Part shown: positions 28,105 to 37,116 of the stretch, in pieces | How positions within the stretch are numbered: the stretch's first letter is position 1 | How the letters are laid out: each line of letters starts with the position of its first letter | Origin: Gammaproteobacteria bacterium | GTDB taxonomy: Bacteria > Pseudomonadota > Gammaproteobacteria > DSM-16500 | Direction of reading: 5' to 3' | Assembly (NCBI GenBank): GCA_031291175.1 | Contig: JARLJO010000060.1 | Coordinates: 220,553 to 284,552, forward strand | DNA length: 64,000 nt | The notes under the pieces: model-generated | What the model was told of the DNA's origin: nothing | Databases searched by the model: none | Seen by the model: the letters and a program-made list of their open reading frames with translations, nothing else | Translations under genes and position numbers: made by a program

Positions 28105-28776
28105 TTATTTCACAATCTTGCCTGTCGAATTACCACGCCGTGCAAGCTTGTGCACCATGGTTGATGCGTAATCCACCCCCATACCGTAAGCGCCAGCATG
28201 ATCTTTAACAATGCTCATAACGCCATTGTAGGTAGTTTGTAATGCCCAATCCCTTTGCCACTCAAGCATCACTTGTACCCAACTCGTGGGCACCACACCT
28301 GCTTGTATCATTCTTTCCATCGCAACGCGATGTGCGAGCTCTGACGTACCACCGCAGGCATCTTCAACCACATACACTTCGTATCCATCTTGCATGGCTT
28401 GCAGTGCAGGCATGGTGATACAGACTTCTGTCCAGAGCCCCGCTAAAAGTAATTTTTTCTTTTTGGTGGCGGCTAATGCTTTTTTTACACTTTCTGAGTC
28501 CCAGGAATTCATACTGGTGCGCTCAATGATATCTTGAGTAGGAAAAACATCAAGAAGCTCAGGGAATACATAACCACTGAAGCTGTCAGACTCAACGGAG
28601 GTCAAAACAGTTGGCACTTGAAATAATTTTGCGGATTTGGCTAAACCAACGACATTGTTTTTTAACACTTGACGATCAATACTGCCGACTCCAAACGCCA
28701 TTTGAGGCTGGTAATCAATCATTAACAGCACGCAGTTAGTCGGTGTCATTAATTCTAATTTTTTGTCGTTGCTCAT
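28105..28776 (-). CDS. Isochorismatase-family (cysteine) hydrolase
   Basis: 223 residues. Catalytic Asp21 (MIDYQPQMAFG) and Cys119 (LAGLWTEVCITMPA) of the isochorismatase/nicotinamidase superfamily are present. The Asp-Ala-Cys-Gly segment (VEDACGGTSELAH) is typical of YcaC-like members. It is the first gene of a two-gene minus-strand operon with the amidohydrolase. A joint amide-degradation role is inferred from this pairing. Confidence 0.9.
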   Translation of the reverse strand: MSNDKKLELMTPTNCVLLMIDYQPQMAFGVGSIDRQVLKNNVVGLAKSAKLFQVPTVLTSVESDSFSGYVFPELLDVFPTQDIIERTSMNSWDSESVKKALAATKKKKLLLAGLWTEVCITMPALQAMQDGYEVYVVEDACGGTSELAHRVAMERMIQAGVVPTSWVQVMLEWQRDWALQTTYNGVMSIVKDHAGAYGMGVDYASTMVHKLARRGNSTGKIVK

Positions 28777-28946
28777 TATAGCCCCCTGTCAAATTAGTGA
28801 ATTAGACGTTAGTTATAACTTTTATTATTTTATCATAGCTTTGCTTCTTAACATGAAAATAGGTGTTCATGTATGCAAAGATGATTTATCTGGTTAATAT
28901 TGGGTCGCTATCGATTTGGCCCTATCTTTGAGATAAGTTAGTTGTG

Positions 28947-29022
28947 GACTGGGATCCTGTCAGAGTAGGTTTACTTTTTTCGTGCTCGCCTAAGGGCGTA
29001 GCAGCGTAAAAAGCAAACCTAC
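28947..29022. repeat. Composite repeat, copy A, with a long imperfect hairpin
   Basis: Begins with GACTGGGATCCTGTCAGAGT and continues through GTAGGTTTACTTTTTTCG (to 28990). That segment is nearly identical to 61955-61998. From 28965 to 29022 it folds on itself: GTAGGTTT…CGCC is answered by GGCG…AAACCTAC, arms of about 27 nt with a few mismatches. The first 20 bases also recur at 54260-54280. Confidence 0.8.
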
Positions 29023-29050
29023 CTTGCCACCCCGTTTTTTTAAATTTAAT

Positions 29051-29569
29051 TTAAAGATCTGAAATGATTTCAATTAGCTGACCAATGCTATCTGCCCTAC
29101 CTAACGTTAGGACGAAGGTATCTTGAATGGGTGTCAATGGACTGAGTAATTGGTTAGCTTGCTCTTTATAATTCATCACTTGCGTATTGATTAACGTCAT
29201 ATGCGGATCGTATTGATCAGAGTATTTTTTAACAGGATGTTTAATATGCTTTAAAACAGCTTCATGTAACAGCGTTAATTCAGCAATTTTATCGGGTAGC
29301 AGTGATACCCAATTCGAATGATTGATGTGAAGACAACTTAATTTTTCAAATTGAAGCACAAGAGAATCATTAATGATTGACTCTCGCACAGCTTTCCATT
29401 GGTTCTTCAGATCAGTTGATGTGGCTGTGAATTGACAGAGAGTCACGTGAGGTAACGATTTCTCGCCTAGAATATATTGATCGGCGATCGGTGCAAGTCG
29501 TTTTGCTAAACTGATGATCTGATCACTAGCTTTTTTTGGTACTAAAGCAATATTAAATTTATTATTCAA
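29051..29569 (-). CDS. 2H phosphoesterase (2'-5' RNA ligase-like)
   Basis: 172 residues with the two His-x-Thr motifs that define the 2H superfamily: His41-Val-Thr43 (LPHVTLCQF) and His123-Met-Thr125 (DPHMTLINT). The spacing of about 80 residues is normal. Members cleave or form 2'-5' or cyclic phosphodiester bonds in RNA or nucleotides. The start is TTG at 29569, supported by GGAG eight bases upstream; there is no nearby ATG. Monocistronic. Confidence 0.85.
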   Translation of the reverse strand: MNNKFNIALVPKKASDQIISLAKRLAPIADQYILGEKSLPHVTLCQFTATSTDLKNQWKAVRESIINDSLVLQFEKLSCLHINHSNWVSLLPDKIAELTLLHEAVLKHIKHPVKKYSDQYDPHMTLINTQVMNYKEQANQLLSPLTPIQDTFVLTLGRADSIGQLIEIISDL

Positions 29570-29782
29570 CCAGTTATCTCCGATGTTTTATGTGCGCTAT
29601 GATAGTCGGTTAACAGGATTACTCATTTTTTAAGTGGAACAGTTCCGCATCAGTTACAAGTTATTCATTTTACCATTATTCATCGTCTGAACCACTGTGT
29701 GAATGTATTTAAACATGAGCATTTTATTAAGAATTAACATAGAATATTGCTTACTTTTTAGGACATTTTACAGGGATAAAAA

Positions 29783-30151
29783 ATGACAACAGCTTATTGG
29801 TGTGTATTGGTTATGATTCTCTTTCCTTATATTTTCACTGTTCTTGCTAAAAGTGGCTCCGGCTTTAATAATCATAAACCGCGAGAATATCTACAACATC
29901 TGACTGGCTGGCGCCAACGTGCCAACAATATTCAATTAAACTGTTTTGAATCCACACCTGCTTTTGGTATCGCGGTTATCATCGCTCACTTAGTTCATGC
30001 ACATCAATCAACGATTGATATGCTCGCAATGGCTTTTGTGGCAGCAAGAATTCTCTATGCCATTTTTTATCTTACCGATAAAGCATCCTTTCGAACATTG
30101 TTTTGGGCTATTGGATTAGGGTGTGTCGTTGGGTTATTTTGCATAACTTGA
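29783..30151 (+). CDS. MAPEG-family membrane protein
   Basis: 122 residues with four predicted membrane helices. The family pattern of Asn/Glu in the first loop is present (ANNIQLNCFESTPAFG), as is the Ala-Arg near helix 3 (VAARILYAIFYL). MAPEG proteins include glutathione transferases and peroxidases of the membrane, but bacterial members of this short group are mostly uncharacterised. A ribosome-binding site (AGGGAT) precedes the ATG. Confidence 0.85.
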   Translation: MTTAYWCVLVMILFPYIFTVLAKSGSGFNNHKPREYLQHLTGWRQRANNIQLNCFESTPAFGIAVIIAHLVHAHQSTIDMLAMAFVAARILYAIFYLTDKASFRTLFWAIGLGCVVGLFCIT

Positions 30152-30322
30152 TGGACTGCCCAGAATAAAAAGTCGCTAATACCGAAAATCCTTCTGTAAC
30201 AATCCGATCATCATGATAAAAATCTTCTCTCATCACCCTGTTTTGATTTCACATAAAATGGGGTGATTCATTTTGTGATATGATAACAGTCTATATTTCG
30301 GCATCTTTTTTGAGGAGATTTT

Positions 30323-30877
30323 ATGAAAGCCAATGGAAAATCCCTGAAGAATCTACGCGTTGCTATTCTCGTTTGCGATGGTTTTGAAGAAACTGAAATG
30401 ACCAAACCCAGACTTGCTTTAAAAAAAGCAGGAGCCATTGTGGATCTTATCACGCCAAAAGCCATTAAAGTAAAAGGTTGGCGTCACGGCAAATGGACCA
30501 AGGCATTTAAAGTCGACAAACAATTAGAAAAAGTCAAATCCAGTGAATATGATGCGCTTCTCTTGCCAGGTGGCGTCATGAATCCAGATAAACTACGCAC
30601 CAATTTAAAAGCGGTCAAATTCGTTAAAGACTTTTTTGCGAAGAAAAAACCCATCGCAGCCATTTGTCATGGCCCTCTCACCTTAATCGAAACAGGCCAA
30701 TTAAAAGGCCGCAAAATGACATCCTTTCATTCAATCAAAACGGATATCGTGAATGCGGGAGCTAAATGGGAAAACAAACAAGTTGTCGTGGACAAAATGC
30801 TGGTGACGAGTCGCGAACCCAAAGATATCCCCGCATTCAATAAAGCCATGATCGATGTTTTTTCAACGATGATGTAA
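30323..30877 (+). CDS. DJ-1/PfpI-family protein
   Basis: 184 residues of the glutamine-amidotransferase-like fold. The nucleophile elbow AAICHGPLT carries Cys115-His116, with Glu22/Glu23 (GFEETEMTKPR) as the partner acid, the pattern of the PfpI/YhbO group. Members act as proteases, glyoxalases or deglycases in stress protection. A good GAGGAG site precedes the ATG. The OsmC gene follows after 37 bp, probably in the same operon, pointing to oxidative/electrophile stress defence. Confidence 0.9.
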   Translation: MKANGKSLKNLRVAILVCDGFEETEMTKPRLALKKAGAIVDLITPKAIKVKGWRHGKWTKAFKVDKQLEKVKSSEYDALLLPGGVMNPDKLRTNLKAVKFVKDFFAKKKPIAAICHGPLTLIETGQLKGRKMTSFHSIKTDIVNAGAKWENKQVVVDKMLVTSREPKDIPAFNKAMIDVFSTMM

Positions 30878-30914
30878 TTTAACCTAGCATTGATGACATT
30901 TTTAGGAGAATTTT

Positions 30915-31346
30915 ATGAGCGTTGTACGCATATCAGAAGCAGAATGGAAAGGCGATTTAATGTCAGGCGAAGGCGTTATTAAATTAGGTAGCAAAGCTTA
31001 CGAAGGACCTTATAGCTTCAAAAGCAGAACCGCCGAGTCCAGCCCACAAACTAATCCTGAAGAACTCATTGGCGCCGCGCTCGCTGGCTGCTTTTCGATG
31101 CAATTATCAGCGCTACTAACTAAGGCTGGCCATCCACCCGAAAGTATCCACTCAACTGCCAAAGTGCACATGAGCATGGATGCAAATGGTATATCGGTAT
31201 CTGAAATTGATCTTGAAACAGAAGCCAAAGTCCCTGGCATGAATTCAGATGAATTTACCAAAACAGCAGAAACCGCCAAAACAATCTGCCCCATCTCAAA
31301 AGCCTTATCCGCTTTAAAAATTAACTTTAAAGCCGTATTACTGTAA
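30915..31346 (+). CDS. OsmC-type thiol peroxidase
   Basis: 143 residues. The two redox cysteines of the OsmC/Ohr family are present at Cys59 (LAGCFSMQL) and Cys125 (TICPISKAL). Glu49/50 and an upstream Arg are in their usual places (SRTAESSPQTNPEELIGAA). These enzymes reduce organic hydroperoxides. A GGAG site precedes the ATG and a strong terminator follows. Probably co-transcribed with the DJ-1/PfpI gene. Confidence 0.92.
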   Translation: MSVVRISEAEWKGDLMSGEGVIKLGSKAYEGPYSFKSRTAESSPQTNPEELIGAALAGCFSMQLSALLTKAGHPPESIHSTAKVHMSMDANGISVSEIDLETEAKVPGMNSDEFTKTAETAKTICPISKALSALKINFKAVLL

Positions 31347-31363
31347 TGATTTATTAGCGGCTC

Positions 31364-31401
31364 TTTCCCACTTTATTTGTTTTTTTTGATAAAGTGGGAA
31401 A
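31364..31401 (+). terminator. Strong hairpin after the OsmC gene
   Basis: A 13-bp perfect stem, TTTCCCACTTTAT (31364-31376) with ATAAAGTGGGAAA (31389-31401), and a T-rich loop. It lies 17 bp after the stop codon. Confidence 0.75.
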
Positions 31402-31494
31402 TAAAGTTAGCCTTCCTCATTCCTGATAAAAACACCCACTTACACTATCACCTTATTTGAATTAAACTGACACCCTCAGCATGACTTAAACGGA

Positions 31495-31962
31495 ATGATT
31501 AGCATGATCAACGTATTAAAAATGTATCAAAAATTGCAAAAATGGCCTTTCGGTAATAAAATTTTTTCTGCTATCGTTTGTCTGAATGTTCCCTACTTTT
31601 CTTCCATCTCGCCACTCATTTCGCATTTAACCAACAATGAAATCATCGTCAACGTTCGCAAGAAGCGAAAAGTATTAAATCACATGAAAACCATGCATGT
31701 GATAGCCATTGCTAATGCCTGCGAATTAGCAGTTGGTGTACTGATGCAAACAGGTTTACCTCGCGAACTGCGCTGGATTCCAAAGGGCATGAATATTTCT
31801 TATCTGAAAAAAGCAGAAACGGATATTAAAGCCATCGCGAAAATTCCAGACTGGTCCAAAGTAACAGTGGGCGATAATTTTGTCATTGCTGAAGTTTTTG
31901 ATACCAACGGCAATAAAGTCGTAGAAGCCCAAATTAATATGTGGGTTACGCTGAAAAAATAA
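31495..31962 (+). CDS. DUF4442 hotdog-fold protein (thioesterase-like)
   Basis: 155 residues (Met4 at 31504 is an equally good start). The pattern is that of the DUF4442 branch of hotdog thioesterase-like proteins: SISPLISHLTNNEIIVNVRKKRKVLNHMKTMHVIAIANACELAVGVLM, then LPRELRWIPKGMNISYLKKA and VVEAQINMWVTLK. These resemble acyl-CoA thioesterases, though the catalytic residues are not conclusive. It converges with tesA, another thioesterase-class gene, with 31 bp between them. Confidence 0.8.
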   Translation: MISMINVLKMYQKLQKWPFGNKIFSAIVCLNVPYFSSISPLISHLTNNEIIVNVRKKRKVLNHMKTMHVIAIANACELAVGVLMQTGLPRELRWIPKGMNISYLKKAETDIKAIAKIPDWSKVTVGDNFVIAEVFDTNGNKVVEAQINMWVTLKK

Positions 31963-31993
31963 ATAGTCAGCTTTACCGCATTAAAACCATTCC

Positions 31994-32599
31994 TTACTTT
32001 AATAATGGTTTTAATGCAACCCAAACATTATCCAACAATATTGGCTGTGCTTGCCTTGTCGGATGAATACCATCAGTCTGCATTAACTGTGGCTTATCAT
32101 CCACATTTTGTAAAAACAATGGCACTACCTGTAATGTCTTATCTTGACTTAACGTTGTGAAAATCTGACGAAACTGGTCCGTATAAGCAGGCCCGTAGTT
32201 AGGCGGTAAACGCACTCCTAAAATCACAACTTTACTCCCCGTCTTTTTAGCAAGTGAAATCATTTGCATCAAATTGCTTTTGATTGTATCAATTTGAATA
32301 CCACGTAAACCATCATTCCCACCTAATTCAATAATTGTGATTTTAGGTGAGTGATCAGCTAATGCTTTTGGTAAACGTGACAAACCATTGCTAGTGGTAT
32401 CGCCAGAGATACTTGCATTCACAACGTCATAATTACCTCCGGCACGTTGTAAACGATTTTTTAACAAAGCTGCCCAGCCCTTGCCTGTCTCTACACCATA
32501 GCCAGCACTGACACTATCACCAATAATTAATATTGTATTTTTAGCAAATACCGGTAAAGTAATTGCAAAAATAAGCAAAGAAATTAGGAATTTTTTCAT
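31994..32599 (-). CDS. tesA: Multifunctional acyl-CoA thioesterase I/lysophospholipase L1 (SGNH hydrolase)
   Basis: 201 residues. Signal peptide (MKKFLISLLIFAITLPVFA), then the SGNH blocks: block I ILIIGDSVSAGYG with the Ser nucleophile, block II Gly in ASISGDTTSNG, block III GGNDGLRG with Asn, and block V DGIHPTRQAQ with the Asp-His pair. Length and order match E. coli TesA. It hydrolyses acyl-CoAs, lysophospholipids and esters in the periplasm. The start codon ATG (32599-32597) overlaps the ybbA ATG on the other strand. The tesA<->ybbA-ybbP arrangement is the one found in E. coli. Confidence 0.93.
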   Translation of the reverse strand: MKKFLISLLIFAITLPVFAKNTILIIGDSVSAGYGVETGKGWAALLKNRLQRAGGNYDVVNASISGDTTSNGLSRLPKALADHSPKITIIELGGNDGLRGIQIDTIKSNLMQMISLAKKTGSKVVILGVRLPPNYGPAYTDQFRQIFTTLSQDKTLQVVPLFLQNVDDKPQLMQTDGIHPTRQAQPILLDNVWVALKPLLK

Positions 32600-33287
32600 G
32601 TCATTGTTACCCTCAGAATTTGTTCGTTGCGTACATCTTAGCAAAAAAGCCCGAAGCGGGGATAGCGAGATATCAATACTGAGCGATGTTTCATTAAGCA
32701 TCAAAAGAGGCGAAACCGTAGCGATACTCGGCGCATCAGGCTCGGGCAAAACCACACTACTCACCCTCTTAGGTGGCCTGGATATACCAACGACAGGTGA
32801 AATCTATTTAAATGGTCAGCAATTAAATGTATTAAACGAAGAACAACGCGCCGCCATTCGCGCGCAAAATATCGGTTTTATTTTTCAATCTTTTCAGCTT
32901 TTACCCACGTTGACCGCTTTAGAAAATGTCATGCTTCCTTTCGAAATTCAGTATATCTCGCATAAAATCGCAAAAGCGGAAGCTACCGAATGGCTAAAAC
33001 AAGTTGGTCTCGGTAAACGTTTGCATCATTATCCGTCTCAACTATCCGGTGGCGAACAACAGCGTGTAGGAATCGCACGTGCATTCATCACTCGCCCTAA
33101 GATTATTTTGGCGGACGAAATGACTGGCAACCTGGATACCCATACCGGCCAATTAGTCATGGATGTGATGTTCTCGCTAAATCAATCACACCTTACTACA
33201 TTAGTGCTAGTCACTCATGATGAACACCTGGCTAGCAAATGCCAAAGTCGCTATATGTTATCGGAAGGTATCTTACAAACATGTTAA
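32598..33287 (+). CDS. ybbA: ABC transporter ATP-binding protein YbbA
   Basis: 229 residues of the LolD/MacB-like ABC ATPase class. Walker A GASGSGKTT (~44-52), Q-loop IFQSFQLLPTLTALENV, signature LSGGEQQRVGIARA, and Walker B IILADEMTGNLD with Met in place of the usual Pro. It would energise the YbbP permease. The start codon shares the tetranucleotide CATG with the divergent tesA start, so its promoter must lie inside tesA or it is leaderless. The last bases overlap ybbP (ATGTTAA). Confidence 0.93.
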   Translation: MSLLPSEFVRCVHLSKKARSGDSEISILSDVSLSIKRGETVAILGASGSGKTTLLTLLGGLDIPTTGEIYLNGQQLNVLNEEQRAAIRAQNIGFIFQSFQLLPTLTALENVMLPFEIQYISHKIAKAEATEWLKQVGLGKRLHHYPSQLSGGEQQRVGIARAFITRPKIILADEMTGNLDTHTGQLVMDVMFSLNQSHLTTLVLVTHDEHLASKCQSRYMLSEGILQTC

Positions 33288-35599
33288 AAACATTCAGATT
33301 GGCTAGTCGATTTCTTTGGCGTGAATGGCGCAGGGGCGAATGGATTATTGTATTTTTTGCTTTGTTTTTTGCAGTCGCCGCCATCACCGCCATGCATTTT
33401 TACACCGATAGATTAATGCGCGGACTAGAACAACAAAGTAGCAAACTGCTTGGCGGCGACTTAGTGATTAGCAGCCCCAGCATGATTCCTAACGAATGGA
33501 ATGAGAAAGCTATCTCCTTACACCTACACACAGCTGCTGTGTGGGCATTCCCATCCATGATTACCGTCAATAATAAATTACAACTAGTAAACATTCAGGC
33601 CGTGTCAGACCATTTTCCTTTACTAGGTGACCCAACACTTCATCCAGCGCTACAGCATGTCTGGATAGACCCAAGATTACTGCCTTTATTATCACTGACT
33701 ATTGGCGATGCTGTGTCCATTGGTGCAAGTAGTTTGCGCACTTCCAATATTTTAACCAGTGATATTGATACAATGAACACTGGATTTAGTATTGCGCCAC
33801 GCCTGGTTATGCGACTGGAAGATGTCCCTGCAACACGCACCGTTTTACCTGGCAGTCGAGTGGATTATCGCTTGTTAATTGTCGGAGACAAAAACTCACT
33901 GACCGAATTTACACAATGGCTAACACCCAAACTCCAGCCAGGACAACAGCTTCTTAACGTCCGTGATCAACAATTCTTGCTACGCGATGTCATACAACGT
34001 ACTGAAAGTTACTTACAACTTGCTTTAGTCATTTGCTTATTGATGAGCGGCGTGGCGATTTCGATCAGCATTCAACAATATTTGCGCCGACATTATTCTC
34101 ATGTGGCGTTGTGGCGCTGCATTGGAGCGAATGGAAAAGATATTCTTCGCATTTTTTTCTGGCAACTCCTGATTATTGCCGTACTAGCTGGCGCACTGGG
34201 CACGGCGGTGGGATTTTTAGTCCAAATTGAAATAGCTAACCTGTTTAAAGATATGCTGAGATTACCGCTACCGCCGGTCAGTTTTGCACCAGCCTTACTG
34301 GGATTTATTTCTAGCAGCTTAATTATGTTTGTGTTTGCCTATCCGGTGGCACTTGAACTGCCTACTATTTCGCCTTTGTTTATTTGGCGCAATGAAGTGG
34401 CCTCTCATACCAAACACAGTCAATTATACTTTGCTATATCGCTAGTGATACTGCTTATCTTTGTGTATTGCTTAATGGGCATATCATTACTCACTTTATT
34501 TTTGTTAAATATTATTTTACTGAGTATCGGTTTTTTATACGCGATTAGCTTGCTACTCTTATCTGGCATCCGCATGATTTTAGACTATACCAACGGCACA
34601 ATCCGCCGCGGACTCAGTCAATTAACACATCACTCAGAAAGCGTCAGCATCCAGTTAATTGGGTTTACTGTTATTTTAACCTCACTGATTGTGTTAGGTA
34701 ACGTACGTACCAACTTACTCGACAACTGGAAACAAACCCTACCTCAAAATACACCAAATTACTTTGCCTTCAATATTGCACCAACAGATTTAACCTCTTT
34801 AACGGCACTGTTTCAGTCCAAACATATCCCGTTACAAGCCGCCTACCCCATAACACGAGGCCGCCTGACCGCTATTAACAATTTGCCAGTTTTATCAGTC
34901 ATACCGGAGGGCGCGCGAAGCAACAATGCCATAAACCGTGAACTTAATCTGAGTTGGATGACTGCGTTTCCATCCGATAACAAAGTTGTCAAAGGTCGCC
35001 CCTGGTTAACAGACAACAAAGATAAACCCGCCATTTCAATCGAAGAAAAACTTGCAGCGGATTTACAATTACACATAGGAGATAAACTGACTTTTCAGAT
35101 TGGCGAAGCCACTGTTTCTGCTTTTATCACGAACATACGCAAAGTAGAATGGACATCGTTTCATCCTAATTTTTACATCATCTTTCAACCGGGCTTGCTT
35201 GAGACATTTCCAACAACTTATCTATCCAGCTTTTATCTGGCATCAAACCAGACAGAAGTGTTAAATGAATTAGCGCGCACCTTTCCGAACATTACAGTGA
35301 TTGACATCGCAAGTATATTGCAAGAAGTGCAAGCCTTAATAAACAAAATTGGTTTAGCCGTTCAATATTTATTTTTATTTACCTTAGCGACAGGAATCTT
35401 AATTTTTATTACAAGCTTGCAAGCGAGCATGGATGAAAGACGCCTAACCTACAGACTATTGAGAATACTGGGCGCAAGTCAAAAATATATTTACAAAAGC
35501 ATAGCCGTTGAATTCTTAAGCCTTGCAATATTAATCAGCATTACCTCTTACGCACTTGCAAAATTACTGACAACATTCTTAATGAAAAATCTGTTTTAA
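33281..35599 (+). CDS. ybbP: ABC transporter permease YbbP (FtsX/LolC-like)
   Basis: About 772 residues. A large periplasmic domain follows the first membrane helix (~17-37), then a helix cluster (~245-420) and another at ~710-770, the FtsX-like architecture of YbbP (E. coli homologue ~800 residues). It works with YbbA; in E. coli the pair is linked to tesA, and export or handling of lipophilic esters has been proposed. The ATG at 33281 overlaps the ybbA stop by 7 bp, showing coupling. Tail motif RLLRILGASQKYIYKSIAVEF is typical of the FtsX domain. Confidence 0.92.
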   Translation: MLKTFRLASRFLWREWRRGEWIIVFFALFFAVAAITAMHFYTDRLMRGLEQQSSKLLGGDLVISSPSMIPNEWNEKAISLHLHTAAVWAFPSMITVNNKLQLVNIQAVSDHFPLLGDPTLHPALQHVWIDPRLLPLLSLTIGDAVSIGASSLRTSNILTSDIDTMNTGFSIAPRLVMRLEDVPATRTVLPGSRVDYRLLIVGDKNSLTEFTQWLTPKLQPGQQLLNVRDQQFLLRDVIQRTESYLQLALVICLLMSGVAISISIQQYLRRHYSHVALWRCIGANGKDILRIFFWQLLIIAVLAGALGTAVGFLVQIEIANLFKDMLRLPLPPVSFAPALLGFISSSLIMFVFAYPVALELPTISPLFIWRNEVASHTKHSQLYFAISLVILLIFVYCLMGISLLTLFLLNIILLSIGFLYAISLLLLSGIRMILDYTNGTIRRGLSQLTHHSESVSIQLIGFTVILTSLIVLGNVRTNLLDNWKQTLPQNTPNYFAFNIAPTDLTSLTALFQSKHIPLQAAYPITRGRLTAINNLPVLSVIPEGARSNNAINRELNLSWMTAFPSDNKVVKGRPWLTDNKDKPAISIEEKLAADLQLHIGDKLTFQIGEATVSAFITNIRKVEWTSFHPNFYIIFQPGLLETFPTTYLSSFYLASNQTEVLNELARTFPNITVIDIASILQEVQALINKIGLAVQYLFLFTLATGILIFITSLQASMDERRLTYRLLRILGASQKYIYKSIAVEFLSLAILISITSYALAKLLTTFLMKNLF

Positions 35600-35604
35600 C
35601 CCTT

Positions 35605-35626
35605 CGCTTTCACGATAGTGAAAGCG
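35605..35626 (+). terminator. Hairpin after ybbP
   Basis: CGCTTTCAC-GATA-GTGAAAGCG, a 9-bp perfect stem six bases after the ybbP stop. There is no T run on the plus strand; on the minus strand the stem is preceded by T6. Confidence 0.6.
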
Positions 35627-35662
35627 ACACAAAAAATGGGGACAACACCAGTCAACCTTAAA

Positions 35663-36439
35663 TTAATTTATACTCTTCCTGAAATCGATTAATATTTTAT
35701 CGTAAGACGTCACCGTAATCAGACCAAAACGAGGGAACTCCATATCAATAATGACATACAGTATCACCGCCGTAATGGCGACATAAGTTATAATGTGGAT
35801 AGAATTATTTTTTTTATTTTTAGAAGTCGTATAACCTGCTAAAAATGCGCTGACAAATGCTAACCCAATCAACAAAATAAAAATCGCCGCCGGCGGATGG
35901 TTTTTTACCATATCAATTCTTGAACTGGCAATTTCAAACATAGCATTCAAAGCCGGCAGCAGTAATTGTGTTGTTGACGCATCATGGGTTATCCGACAAG
36001 CGACTAACGCTTGATTCCACATTTCTGTCTGTAGCTCTTCGGAATGATGCCAAGCGTCATAGACCGACTTTAAGGAAGGTAGATGCGCGTAAGTCGCCAG
36101 ACGCGAATCCACATAATCACGAAAACGCTGTCGCAGCGCTGGCTGCTCTGAGGGTACAAGCAAGTCTAGTCGTAAATACGCTGTATACATCACACTGGAT
36201 TCATCACTGACTGCTTTTGCGCGCAACTCAAAACGCTCATACGCACCTGTAAAAGTAAAAGCAACCAATAGGCCTAACAAAGCAAACAAAGCACCTTCTG
36301 CAACACTAACTACTTCCACATCTTCTTTGTCTTCATGTTTCATCAGCCAGCGTCCAAAATACCGCCCCGCGATCACACCCACGCTCAACAAACCGACAAG
36401 CGACACAAACAAAGCCAAGGCTATCCATAAGTTATACAT
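35663..36439 (-). CDS. DUF4239-like (bestrophin-type) membrane protein
   Basis: 258 residues from ATG 36439, chosen because TTGGAGAG lies just upstream; the 36463 start has none. Four membrane helices (~4-26, ~47-68, ~185-206, ~216-236) bracket a helical soluble domain (~75-175). VSVAEGALFALLGLLVAFTFTGAYERFELR matches the DUF4239 signature, a family structurally related to bestrophin channels. Function unproven; ion conductance is inferred from the family. Confidence 0.8.
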   Translation of the reverse strand: MYNLWIALALFVSLVGLLSVGVIAGRYFGRWLMKHEDKEDVEVVSVAEGALFALLGLLVAFTFTGAYERFELRAKAVSDESSVMYTAYLRLDLLVPSEQPALRQRFRDYVDSRLATYAHLPSLKSVYDAWHHSEELQTEMWNQALVACRITHDASTTQLLLPALNAMFEIASSRIDMVKNHPPAAIFILLIGLAFVSAFLAGYTTSKNKKNNSIHIITYVAITAVILYVIIDMEFPRFGLITVTSYDKILIDFRKSIN

Positions 36440-36543
36440 ACTACTCTCCAAGTAAACCTGCATCAGAATTAAGTTTTCAAACTCCTACGTATCGTAGCTT
36501 GTTCAGGGTCCCCAGAAAACTCTTGGGCCCGGTTTCAGCCGCT

Positions 36544-36573
36544 GGATACCGTGGACAAGCCACGGTACGCAGG
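36544..36573 (+). repeat. Dispersed ~30-bp hairpin repeat, copy 1
   Basis: Core CCGTGG-ACAAG-CCACGG within GGATAC…GGTACGCAGG. The family has six copies in this window, all intergenic. It is followed (36590-36670) by degenerate short repeats of the type CTCATA-GGGGTTT. Confidence 0.85.
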
Positions 36574-36682
36574 GGGAGGCTGGCACCATAGGAAGGAGGT
36601 TAGCCTCACGAGGGGGGATTGGCCTCATACGTGACCTCATATAGTGGGTTTAATCTCATAAGGGGTTTTGACCCAGTCAACT

Positions 36683-37090
36683 TCAACCCAGCTGCGAAGT
36701 ACAATCGGGACACCGAGTAGCTTTCACCGCAATTTTAGAGCAACAATACGGACACTCTTTCAAAGAATCTTCCGTCTTTTCTTTTTTAAGAAAACGATTC
36801 ATCTGCTTAATCACCATAAACATGGCAAATGCAATAATCAAAAAATCAATAATCGTATTAATAAACATGCCGTATTTAACAATGACAGCCGCTGAAGTTG
36901 CGGTTCTTTGATGTAGCGTGATCCCTAAATCCGAAAAATCCACTTTACCGAGTAGCATACCGATAGGTGGCATCAACACATCATTCACTAATGAAGTAAT
37001 AACCTTACCAAACGCCGTCCCAATAATAATACCAACCGCCATATCGATTAAATTACCGCGCATGGCAAACTCTTTAAACTCTTTCAGCAT
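36683..37090 (-). CDS. mscL: Large-conductance mechanosensitive channel
   Basis: 135 residues. N-terminal helix and TM1 ([40 protein letters not shown]) are the MscL signature, and TM2 ([19 protein letters not shown]) follows a short periplasmic loop. The channel opens under membrane tension to release solutes in osmotic downshock. Unusually, the cytoplasmic tail carries two CxxC-type pairs (C113/C116 and C127/C130), which could form a zinc ribbon; some MscL homologues have this. A GGAG site precedes the ATG. Confidence 0.95.
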   Translation of the reverse strand: MLKEFKEFAMRGNLIDMAVGIIIGTAFGKVITSLVNDVLMPPIGMLLGKVDFSDLGITLHQRTATSAAVIVKYGMFINTIIDFLIIAFAMFMVIKQMNRFLKKEKTEDSLKECPYCCSKIAVKATRCPDCTSQLG

Positions 37091-37116
37091 CCCTACTCTC
37101 CTTTTTAAGATTCTCG

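Noticed and set aside
28947..29022. CRISPR-like or insertion-sequence origin for the repeats
   Set aside because: Repeats are not regularly spaced with spacers and there is no transposase gene in the window.
29735..29755. PmrA-like repeat upstream of the MAPEG gene
   Set aside because: Two TTAA elements are 7 bp apart rather than 11 and sit on the wrong strand for the gene.
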